The notes under the pieces: model-generated
What the model saw: only the letters and a program-made list of their open reading frames with translations
What the model was told of the DNA's origin: nothing
Databases searched by the model: none
Part shown: positions 23,227 to 30,642 of the stretch, piece by piece
How the letters are laid out: each line of letters opens with the position of its first letter
Position numbering within the stretch: the first letter of the stretch is position 1
Origin: Bathynomus jamesi
Lineage: Eukaryota > Arthropoda > Malacostraca > Isopoda > Cirolanidae
Length of the DNA stretch: 64,000 bases
Reading direction: 5' to 3'
Assembly: GCA_023014485.1 (NCBI GenBank)
Contig: JAJOZX010001871.1
Span: 32,501-96,500 of the forward strand
Translations under genes and position numbers: made by a program

Positions 23227-23433
23227 AAGTTAAGTGGTTCAAAAGGTAGAAATACGGTCATTAGCATAATTTATGCTGATTAGGCATAAAATTAAGCATG
23301 TCTATGCATAGATACAACTTGTGTCTTTGGATAAATTCTTTCCTATGGCCCTAAGGAATTTCCATACCAAAGGGGCCCTTTGCATCATGATTTGAAGTGG
23401 ACACCCTATTTTGTGCACTTAACATGTCTACTA

Positions 23434-23789
23434 CATTTTAAAACACGAGAAAAAATAAAAATTGTCTATAGACCGTAAAAATATAATAGTAAATTGAAAT
23501 TTATCAGAGGACTCATGTTAGGACTGGTTGTGAATAACTTTCATAATTTAGCGCAGTGCGACATCCGGCACTACCTTCTTTGTCCTACAGCTCTACGTGA
23601 TCTTGAAATAACAAACCTACGGACGAACAAACTGGTGATCCTATAGATATACTAACCAACGACTAAACTTTAACTACATGTGTAAATAAAAACTTAATAT
23701 AAAGCAACAACGTTTTCTAAAAAAATGAGTCAAAAATTTCTCATTAACACTTCGAAAAACTAGCAACAAATACCTAAATTTTTAAGGGA
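23434..23789. other. No gene seen
   Basis: A/T-rich DNA to the right of element A. GGTGATCC near 23636 mirrors GGATCACC near 14000. Otherwise nothing recognisable. Confidence 0.5.
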
Positions 23790-24499
23790 ATGAACTTTAC
23801 AAAAATGATATCAAGAGGAAACAAAATTAAAAAAAAAAAAACATCAACAGGCATCCCCATTCCCTTATCTCCGCAAGTCTCCATAGGGAACAGAAGAGAG
23901 GTATGCCTTCTCTCTCCACATCAAGCGCTGCTTCCACTGGGAAGATCTCCCGTCAACGGATCGAAGAATTTCAAATGAATAAAAGGCGGAATGCCTGTCG
24001 TTTACCAGTGATAATAAACAATTAGCTTCATATATGGAATTATACCTTTCTTTTATCCTAAACTGCTTGAGAGAAAATGGTGAAAGAATAAAGAAATTAG
24101 TAGAAGAAAACAAAGCTCTAAAACAGCGTGTAAAGAGAATATCCACTATGGAAGATCGACTACAAAACTAAGCAATAAAAAATGAGGTTAGACAATGACC
24201 TCAAACAGGAACCTCACGAAAACCTATACTTTATTAATGGAACTGAATTCACTCAAGGCTCCCCAAGTGAAAAAACTGCTGAAATTGTCAGAAATTCCAT
24301 GAAAGACAAACTTTGTATAAACATTTCTGAAAATGTCATTACAGGGGCACACCCGGTTGGGAAAATATTAGTGACAGAAAAAAGAATCATAAAATTTCAA
24401 TTTAGTGACCAACTGTCGAAATCAGAAATAAGAAGTGCATTTATAAATATCAAACCTAATATCTGTATCAATGAATCACTCTGTGAAAAGAAAAAATAA
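23790..24499 (+). pseudogene. LINE ORF1 (RNA-binding coiled-coil protein) fragment
   Basis: A basic N-terminus (23790), a likely coiled coil near 24066-24165 (RIKKLVEENKALKQRVKRIS, then MEDRLQN and a stop), and an RRM/C-terminal-like part at 24182-24499: ENLYFINGTEF, TAEIVRNSMKDKL, ITGAHPVGKILV, RIIKFQFSDQLSKSEIRSAF and NICINESLCEKKK. Order and motifs (H-x-x-GK, R-x-I-x-x-x-F, IN-x-x-L) match LINE ORF1 nucleic-acid-binding proteins. At least four stops or frame changes. No ORF2 follows; a mariner-like element lies downstream. Confidence 0.5.
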
Positions 24500-24730
24500 A
24501 TTTTGTATAAATTATTAAAACTTATAAAAAAAAATTTTATTCCTCTTATGTAAGGGACGGGATAATATACTGTATGCCCGTAAGACACAGGAAGGACAAA
24601 GAATATTGATTCATACTCAAAATGACTGACAACTTTCCGCACGATCTGCAATCTACATGTAGGATTGCCTTCAGCATCACCCGCCTGTTAAGTAAACCTA
24701 TCACTACTAACCTATCATTACTCTTACATA

Positions 24731-25432
24731 CAGGGTGTTTATAAAGTCCCTATCTATTTCAGTGAAAACGTAACAAAAGGGGTAAAATTCAATAACAATA
24801 TAATAGAAGGCATACATTTAATGAATACTTAAGCATATGATTCTACATAAGCACCATCAGTATCTCTACAGAGTTCGAATCTGTCAGCAGCATTGCGGAA
24901 CACATTTTGGAGCGTGACAGGAGTTATTTTTGTAACTGCTGTTACGATACGAGCACGTAAATCTTGCAGATCTGTAACCCTCGTTTGATAGACGTTTGAT
25001 TTAATAAAGCTCCATGCAAAGAAATCCAAGGGCATTAGGTCGGGAGATCGAACCGCCCAGGGCCTGTGGCCGCCACGTCCGATCCACCGATTTGGAAATC
25101 GTTCATTTAGGTACTCCCGAACAATGTTTGCGTAATGACAAGGTGCCCCACCTTGTTGAAAGACGACGGTGTTTAAAATGCCATCTGAATGAAGCTGGGA
25201 CATATACGTGCTCGTATCGTAACAGCAGTCACAAAAATAACTCCTCTCATGCTCCAAAATGTGTTCCGCAATGCTGCTGACAGATTCGAACTCTGTAGAG
25301 ATACTGATGGTGCTCATGTAGAATCATATGCTTAAGTATTCATTAAATGTATGCCTTCTATTATATTGTTATTGAATTTTACCTTTTTTTGCTACGTTTT
25401 TGCTGAAATAGATAGGGACTTTATAAACACGC

Positions 25433-25438
<6 letters not shown>
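24731..25438. mobile_element. Foldback IS630/mariner-like element with mirrored transposase ends
   Basis: Arms of about 230 bp (24731-24958 and 25207-25438) are near-perfect reverse complements; outer ends are ACAGGGTGTTTATAAAGTCC on the left and its diverged mirror (CACGCTGTG) on the right. The left arm encodes the transposase C-terminus on the minus strand and the right arm encodes the same C-terminus (RFELCRDTDGAHVESYA) on the plus strand. A loop of about 250 bp carries the middle of the transposase. Confidence 0.85.
24829..25204 (-). pseudogene. IS630/mariner-like transposase C-terminal half, catalytic Asp lost
   Basis: Minus strand: GILNTVVFQQGGAPCHYANI, LNERFPNRWIGRGG, WAVRSPDLMPLDFFAWSFIK, VTDLQDLRARIVTAVTKITP and FRNAADRFELCRDTDGAYVE. 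In this family the second catalytic residue is the Asp of FQQDGAP; here it is Gly (FQQGGAP), so the protein would be dead. The third Asp (SPDLMPLD) is present. The open frame extends on to 25317 only because it runs into the antisense of the mirrored arm. Confidence 0.82.
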
Positions 25439-25475
<37 letters not shown>

Positions 25476-25540
25476 AACGACGCTTGTATAGAAGAACGTT
25501 CCGCACAAGATGAGGAGGGAGAACGAACAAATGAAAATGA

Positions 25541-25613
25541 GGTAACCACCCGGGAATCGAACCCGGGATCTTCCGATTGCCGGTCAGATATGCTAACCAC
25601 TACACCATGGGCC
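25541..25613 (-). tRNA. tRNA-Ala(GGC)-like head of a SINE (not a functional tRNA)
   Basis: 73 nt. A-box TGGTGTAGTGG and B-box GGTTCGATTCC are intact. D, anticodon and T stems pair (T stem perfect), anticodon GGC. The acceptor stem pairs poorly and position 33 is C rather than T. It recurs at 26021, 29494 and 29609. Confidence 0.45.
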
Positions 25614-26020
25614 TCGATTAATAAGAAGTCGTAATTCTCCTACATACGAGCAGAAACCAATGCCCTGAGGGGGCACCTCCCGCATGCCGCACATATATAC
25701 ATTTCAACTGCAAACACACAGTATAATTAATGTAAAGAACGACGCTTGTATAGAAGAACGTTCCGCACAAGATGAGGAGGGAGTTCTTTCTCCCTCCTCA
25801 TCAGAGGAGGGAGTGGTTAGCATTCCCTCATTTTTCATTTGTTCGTTCTCCCTCCTCATCTTGTGCGGAACGTTCTTCTATACAAGCGTCGTTCTTTACA
25901 TTAATTATACTGTGTGTTGTTTGCAGTTGGAATGTATATATGTGCGGCATGCGGGAGGTGCCCCCTCAGGGCATTCGTTTCTGCTCGTATGTAGGAGAAT
26001 TACGACTTCTTATTAATCGA

Positions 26021-26093
26021 GGCCCATGGTGTAGTGGTTAGCATATCTGACCGGCAATCGGAAGATCCCGGGTTCGATTCCCGGGTGGTTACC
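26021..26093 (+). tRNA. tRNA-Ala(GGC)-like head of a SINE, mirror copy
   Basis: Same sequence as the complement of 25541-25613. It is followed by the SINE body and (TA)n tail to 26233. Intact Pol III boxes, defective acceptor stem. Confidence 0.45.
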
Positions 26094-26195
26094 TCATTTT
26101 TCATTTGTTCGTTCTCCCTCCTCATCTTGTGCGGAACGTTCTTCTATACAAGCGTCGTTCTTTACATTAATTATACTGTGTTGTTTGCAGTTGAA

Positions 26196-26235
<40 letters not shown>

Positions 26236-26690
26236 CCGGCCATTCAAAAAGACGCAACAGTTTAAATTGCTTATATTTCGTAATATGGTTAACATACAGG
26301 AGTGATTTTTGTGTTAGTTTACAGCGTACAATTGGGAGTTTTTATTTTAATGAAAAACATGTTTAGAACCGCAGGGTTTCTTTCCACGAATTGCAGAAAT
26401 GAACCACAAAAATCATTTCTAACAGCTTTCTCTCGCTCAGTGAGCGTTTGATGCATTTGAAGTTTATACGGAAACATGCCCAGATCTTCTTTAGTATCCT
26501 GTTGGTCGATGAACGGGATATTTCCAATTGTTGAGAGAGACGGTTAATTAACAGATTTCTGAGGACTTCGCGTAACTGCCTCCTTTGCACGTTTAACGTT
26601 ATTCACTGATCTTGCGATTCTCTTCCTACCCACAACGCATTTCTTATTGTCGGTTGCAGTAGCCGTATTTTCAAACTTTTGAACTAGCCT
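26236..26690 (-). pseudogene. Mariner/IS630-like element end with transposase N-terminal fragment
   Basis: Left end GGCCATTCAAAAAGACGCAA and the following 110 bp reappear, reversed, at 30010-30133. On the minus strand 26640-26363 reads CVVGRKRIARSVNNVKRAKE, then VNRLSQQLEISRSSTNRILK and KLLEMIFVVHFCNSWKET, a helix-turn-helix like the first DNA-binding part of mariner transposases (the family form is SVRRHS-x-x-LG-S-x-x-S-x-x-RIL). The catalytic domain is missing; coding jumps to the element end, so it is internally deleted. Confidence 0.6.
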
Positions 26691-26738
26691 ATACTAGCGG
26701 AGCGACCCGGCGTTGCCGGGGTGGATGTTGAACGCTAT
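26691..26738. repeat. Short conserved repeat with CCCGGCGTTGCCGGG hairpin, copy 1
   Basis: ATACTAGCGGAGCGACCCGG and on to GTGGATGTTGAACGC, with an inverted CCCGGC/GCCGGG. It recurs at 28033-28075. Such ACTAGC...CCCGGCG starts are known from short arthropod repeats; family not assigned. The last 8 bases became the hAT target duplication. Confidence 0.6.
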
Positions 26739-27687
26739 CAGAGCTGGGCAGTATTTAAATACATTTGTATTTAAATACGTATTTAAATACATTTGTGTAT
26801 TTAGAACTGTATTTATAAATACATTGTTTTTCATGTATTTAAATATAGTATTTAAATACTTTAATGAGTATTTAAATACAATGTATTTAAATACTCAAAC
26901 TATAAAAATGTAAATACTTTTACTGGTTTAATACACGTTCTGTACTAGCACAGTACGACGCGTCGACAGTGTAGTACAGCATGGTTCATGTTTCAACGTG
27001 TCAGTTCAATCAGTTGTGTGTCACTCTTAGTCGAAAGCGGTTGATTTCTTTATCGTGTGCGTGTCATGGCTTCAACAAACAAATCCGGTGAATCAAACAG
27101 TGATATATCTGTAGATAACAATTTAGTGCACCCTCTGTTTGATGGAAAATACTTTAAAATTAAATCTAAAGACGGTAATAAGGTAAAGTGCACCTGCTTG
27201 CTGTGTAAACACGAAGTCTCTGCTGCAAGCAATGCTACAACGAATCTGTACACTCATCTGAAGGTAAGTGTTTTTTTAGACATCAAAAAATATCTTGAAA
27301 TTGACCGAATAATCGTACAAAACGGCTCTGCCTTAAGTGGGCCTGTGTAACTAACTCGTTGCAATCAATCCAATTTGCGATGGAAAATTCATTGATGAAA
27401 AAGCTTTTAAAATCGTCTGATCTATCGAGTGGTGTATTTATTTCGAAATTCACCGTGTCCCCATAAGTAGAAATTTATCAAAACATGAATTAGTGAATGC
27501 ATATGTTAAAATTTGTATGTATTTAAAATGTATTTACAAATGTATTTAAATACAATTGATGTATTTTGTATTTAGTATCTAAATACATTCGCAAAATGTA
27601 TTTAGTATTTAGTATTTAAATACATTTCTCCCATGTATTTAGTATTTAGTATTTAAATACATTCAATGTATTTATTGCCCAGCTCTG
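26739..27687 (+). mobile_element. Small hAT element with BED-finger exon and perfect 8-bp duplication
   Basis: 949 bp. Ends CAGAGCTGGGCAGTATTTAA (left) and CAGAGCTGGGCAATAAATAC (right, other strand). AACGCTAT flanks it at 26731-26738 and 27688-27695. Subterminal parts are packed with ATTTAAATAC-type repeats, likely transposase-binding sites. It keeps only the first exon of a transposase gene. Confidence 0.93.
27066..27263 (+). pseudogene. hAT transposase first exon: BED zinc finger with splice donor
   Basis: Starts MASTNKSGESNSD; zinc finger C-T-C-L-L-C-x18-H (residues about 43-64: KCTCLLCKHEV...NLYTHLK), which fits a BED finger. After CATCTGAAG comes GTAAGT, a strong donor site, so the exon is 66 codons. 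The rest of the transposase is absent. In autonomous hAT elements this domain binds the element ends. Confidence 0.75.
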
Positions 27688-27724
27688 AACGCTATATAGT
27701 ATATAGTATATATATATACATATG

Positions 27725-28032
27725 TATGCCCAGTTAGGTCAAGTGAATGCCCAGTTAGGTCAAGTGAATGCCCAGTTAGGTCAAGTGAATGCCCAGTTAG
27801 GTTAATTAAATGGCCGATTAGGTCAACTGAATGCCCGATTAGATTAATTGAATGCCCGGGTACGTTAATTGAATGCCCGGTTAGGTTAATTGTACACCCT
27901 TGACGATTGGTTAGGTTAAGTCATGATATTTTCGTTAAAGCCAACGAAAATATCACGACTTAACCTAACCAATCGTCAAAGGCGTACAGATGACCTAACC
28001 TGGCATTCAATGAACCTAATCGGGTATTCAAT
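27725..28032. repeat. GTTAGGTYAA tandem plus TTAGG palindrome, copy 1
   Basis: About eight units of ATGCCCAGTTAGGTCAAGTG-like 21-bp repeat (27727-27895), then a palindrome CGATTGGTTAGGTTAAGTCA ... GTTAAAGCCAAC ... and its mirror (27903-27980), then reversed 21-bp units. Its core recurs at more than ten places in the window. Confidence 0.85.
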
Positions 28033-28075
28033 AATAGCGGAGCGACCCGGCGTTGCCGGGGTGGATGTTGAACGC
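28033..28075. repeat. Short conserved repeat with CCCGGCGTTGCCGGG hairpin, copy 2
   Basis: Same 43 bp as 26694-26735. Followed by (TA)n to 28118. A run GTGTGTGAAGTTTCATGTTT ... GGAACGAACACACACACG ... TTATTATAGAT at 28480-28589 looks like the 3' end of the same type of short repeat. Confidence 0.6.
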
Positions 28076-28111
28076 GCTATATATATATATATATTATATA
28101 TATATATATAT

Positions 28112-28384
28112 ATATATGCCCGGTTAGGTAAACTGAATGCCCGGTTAGGTTAATTGAATGCCCAGTTAGGTCAACTGAATGCCCGATTAGATTAATTGAA
28201 TGCCCGGGTACGTTAATTGAATGCCCGGTTAGGTTAATCGTACACCCTTGACGATTGGTTAGGTTAAGTCATGATATTTTCGTTAAAGCCAACGAAAATA
28301 TCACGACTTAACCTAACCAATCGTCAAGGGCGTACAGATGACCTAACCTGGCATTCAATGAACCTAACCGGGTATTCAATAATT
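28112..28384. repeat. GTTAGGTYAA tandem plus TTAGG palindrome, copy 2
   Basis: Near-duplicate of 27790-28032: 21-bp units ATGCCCGGTTAGGTAAACTG and the palindrome around GTTAAAGCCAAC at 28280. Together with the hairpin repeat this makes a duplicated block of about 310 bp. Confidence 0.85.
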
Positions 28385-28589
28385 TTACCATAGGTTTCGT
28401 AATGATCTTGATGACGTCATTTAATGTTTTAAAATTAATTATTTAATTTATTAACACCCACGTGCACAACCTCGGGACCTAATCAATATGTGTGTGAAGT
28501 TTCATGTTTGTAACTGCTTCCATTTTGGAGTTATGGCTGATGGCTGGAACGAACACACACACGTCTTTTTATTATTATTATTATTATAG

Positions 28590-29340
28590 ATAAACAAGAC
28601 TGGTACAAATTTATAACCGAAAGACTTCCGAAAATCAACAATTTTTGATAAAGAAAAGGGGAAAATTGGTTTTGTAGGCCTAGGGGGTCCGAAATTTTCA
28701 TAAAATGGAAAATAGATGCTATTTTCTTACTTACAGCGACAGGCATAATGATATTAGGATACCTAATAGAAATTTTGTAATATTTTAAAGTGGGGAAAAT
28801 AAATAAATTTCTAAAAATGATCTTCAACTATAAAAGCGCATCTAATCAGATAACTTAATTAACGTATTTCTATGACAACTAAAAAATAGAATGATAAATC
28901 AATATCCTATCAAATTGTTTGTGTATACGTAAAATTATTTGTACAAAAGCCACAGTAATAAAACGCACAAAAGTCACTGTAAATAATTTCGAGTGTGGCT
29001 CGTTTAACTTTAATCTAGTGTTTATTTAAATTGCCAATTTTTAATTATGTAATTTTTTGTATTGAATCGATAAAGAAATCTTTTGTGAATCGAAAAATCT
29101 TTTGTGAATCGAATGATATTAAATGTTTAGTAAATATTGACTTATTTTGTGCCAAAATTATGATTAAAAATGAAAAATTAAAAAAATGCCTGTACAGGCA
29201 TGGGAAGAACTGTACCTCTAAAAAGGGGGAAGGAATTATGTTATGGAATTTTTTTTAGCATGGGCACTGCACAATAAAAAGACTCATCGAATGGTGAAAA
29301 CCGCATTGTTCTACACCAATTGTAGCGACCTGTAGGTGTG
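28590..29340. other. A/T-rich stretch without recognised genes
   Basis: Only an 18-bp direct duplication (TCTTTTGTGAATCGAA, near 29080-29115) stands out. Confidence 0.5.
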
Positions 29341-29353
29341 AGCAAAAAACTGT

Positions 29354-29391
<38 letters not shown>

Positions 29392-29493
29392 ACTGCAAAG
29401 AACACGCAGTATAAATAACGTAAAGAACGACGCTTGTATAGGAGATATTCCGCGCAAGACGAGAGAGAGAGAACGAAACAAATGAAAAAATGA

Positions 29494-29565
29494 GGTAACC
29501 ACCCGGGAATCGAACCCGGGATCTTCCGATTGCCGGTCAGATGCGATACCATTACACCATGGGCC
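29494..29565 (-). tRNA. tRNA-Ala(GGC)-like SINE head
   Basis: Same anticodon arm and T arm as the 25.5-kb copies; D arm changed (GTGTAATGGTATCGC). Defective acceptor stem. Confidence 0.4.
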
Positions 29566-29608
29566 TCACTCTTCCAAATGCCGTAATTCTTCTACATACT
29601 CGCAGAAA

Positions 29609-29677
29609 CCATGGTGTAATGGTATCGCATCTGACCGGCAATCGGAAGATCCCGGGTTCGATTCCCGGGTGGTTACC
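29609..29677 (+). tRNA. tRNA-Ala(GGC)-like SINE head, 5' end truncated
   Basis: Starts at CCATGGTGTAATGG, lacking the first bases, and ends GGTTACC. B-box intact. Confidence 0.35.
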
Positions 29678-30009
29678 TCATTTTCATTCTCTCTCTCTCG
29701 TCTTGCGCGGAGTATCTCCTATACAAGCGTCGTTCTTTACGATATATATATATATATATATATCTATCTATATAAGGCTTCATTTCTGAAATAGTATATT
29801 AGATATCGTAGATCTGTTCGGACCTTTCCTGCAGTTGAATTTCTTGCAAAAATTACGTTGAACTTGAACTGCACTGCCGGTAGCATAAAACGTTTTCACT
29901 ATAAACACACGTTGTTGTAAAGTGTACATCTTCCTAAACACTGACTAATGACGCGCTGCTACACCTTAGGCTACAAGAGTCGTTCACCTAGCGCCTTATG
30001 CTACTAGGC

Positions 30010-30130
30010 CTAAGCGGTAACAAAACTCCCAGGTGTACGCTGTAAAGTAATACAAAAATCATTCCTGTACGTTAACAATATTACGAAATATAAGCAATTT
30101 AAACTGTTGAGTCTTTTTAGAATGGCCCTC

Positions 30131-30133
<3 letters not shown>
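30010..30133. repeat. Solo end of the mariner/IS630-like element seen at 26236
   Basis: The complement reads GGCCATTCTAAAAAGACTCA and stays similar to 26236-26345 for about 110 bp. (TA)n follows directly. Confidence 0.75.
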
Positions 30134-30183
<50 letters not shown>

Positions 30184-30186
<3 letters not shown>

Positions 30187-30581
30187 GGTGGTGCAAAAGT
30201 CTGGACCCATAGGCGGTTTATATGGAAAAAAAAGTGTGGCCTGCAGGAAGTTTATTATGAAATGAAATTTAATTAACCATACACCAGTGACTAAATTATG
30301 TTAAATTTAACGTTCTAGTTCAGAATTTACAATAAGTGTAATGGTATTTCGTATAATCGAGGCATAAGGAAATTTGCGACTGAACGTGAGGTGGCTCCTT
30401 TTGCGTACAAAAGCACAAGGTCTATTCTTTCTGCTATTGTTAACTTGTCTGCCATAGGGTAACAATCTGAAAAATATTTAGTAAAATTATAAACAAAAAT
30501 TAAATTATAAAAACTATTATAAAAATCGAAAGATATTTTTTATATAGTAAATTGCCTATGGGTCCAGACTTTTGCACCACC

Positions 30582-30585
<4 letters not shown>
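30184..30585 (-). mobile_element. Mariner/IS630-like element, internally deleted, with 30-bp TIRs
   Basis: ACAGGGTGGTGCAAAAGTCT and on (GGACCCATAGGC) at the left; exact mirror at the right (30554-30585). Both flanks are (TA)n, as expected for a TA target. On the minus strand near 30458 a frame starts MADKLTIAERIDLVLLYAKG, the N-terminus of an IS630-type transposase; the rest is deleted. Confidence 0.88.

Positions 30586-30639
<54 letters not shown>

Positions 30640-30642
<3 letters not shown>

Larger units (their letters stand above)
15322..23433 (-). mobile_element. Element A: outer transposon of a three-level nest
   Basis: Ends are imperfect inverted repeats: TAGTAGACATG-Y-TAAGTG (15322-15339 and complement of 23416-23433) and CACTTCAAATCATGATGCAA (15346-15365 and its complement near 23378-23397). 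The right end also has TAGGGTGTCC (complement of 23399-23408), like the TIR of element B; on the left that piece is degraded, so the true terminus could be 15334/23408. No target duplication was found. The coding part, minus strand, is split by element B at 15557-21410. Confidence 0.72.
25441..26235. mobile_element. Inverted pair of tRNA-derived SINE units with (TA)n tails
   Basis: Two arms of about 350-390 bp are mirror copies around 25790-25840 (GAGGAGGGAG and its complement). Each arm holds: (TA)n tail, body (AAGAACGACGCTTGTATAGA and on), tRNA-like head, a spacer with GGGGGCACCTCCCGCATG, and a second body without head. In the right arm the order head-body-(TA)n reads on the plus strand; in the left arm on the minus. 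Confidence 0.82.
29395..29740. mobile_element. Second inverted pair of tRNA-derived SINEs
   Basis: Minus-strand SINE (tail at 29358-29392, body 29395-29493, head 29494-29565) faces a plus-strand SINE (head 29609-29677, body 29678-29738, then (TA)n). The arms share AAGAACGACGCTTGTATAGG. The body is a diverged version of that at 25.4-26.2 kb, with CGCGCAAGACGAGAGAGA in place of CGCACAAGATGAGGAGG. Confidence 0.82.

Noticed and set aside
13990..23640. A larger element with GGATCACCARTTTG ends around element A
   Set aside because: Only about 14 bp of inverted similarity, no target duplication, and similar short sites occur within the left flank.
24829..25317. A 163-codon intact transposase C-terminus
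   Set aside because: The first third is the antisense of the mirrored arm; only 24829 to about 25204 is real transposase sequence.
25541..26093. Functional tRNA-Ala genes
   Set aside because: The acceptor stem does not pair, position 33 is not T, and each copy is the head of a SINE with body and (TA)n tail.
27725..28384. Interstitial telomere array
   Set aside because: TTAGG is present only once per 21-bp unit inside GGTTAGGTYAA; there is no pure (TTAGG)n run.
27725..28384. CRISPR-like array
   Set aside because: Repeats are contiguous without spacers, and the genome is eukaryotic.
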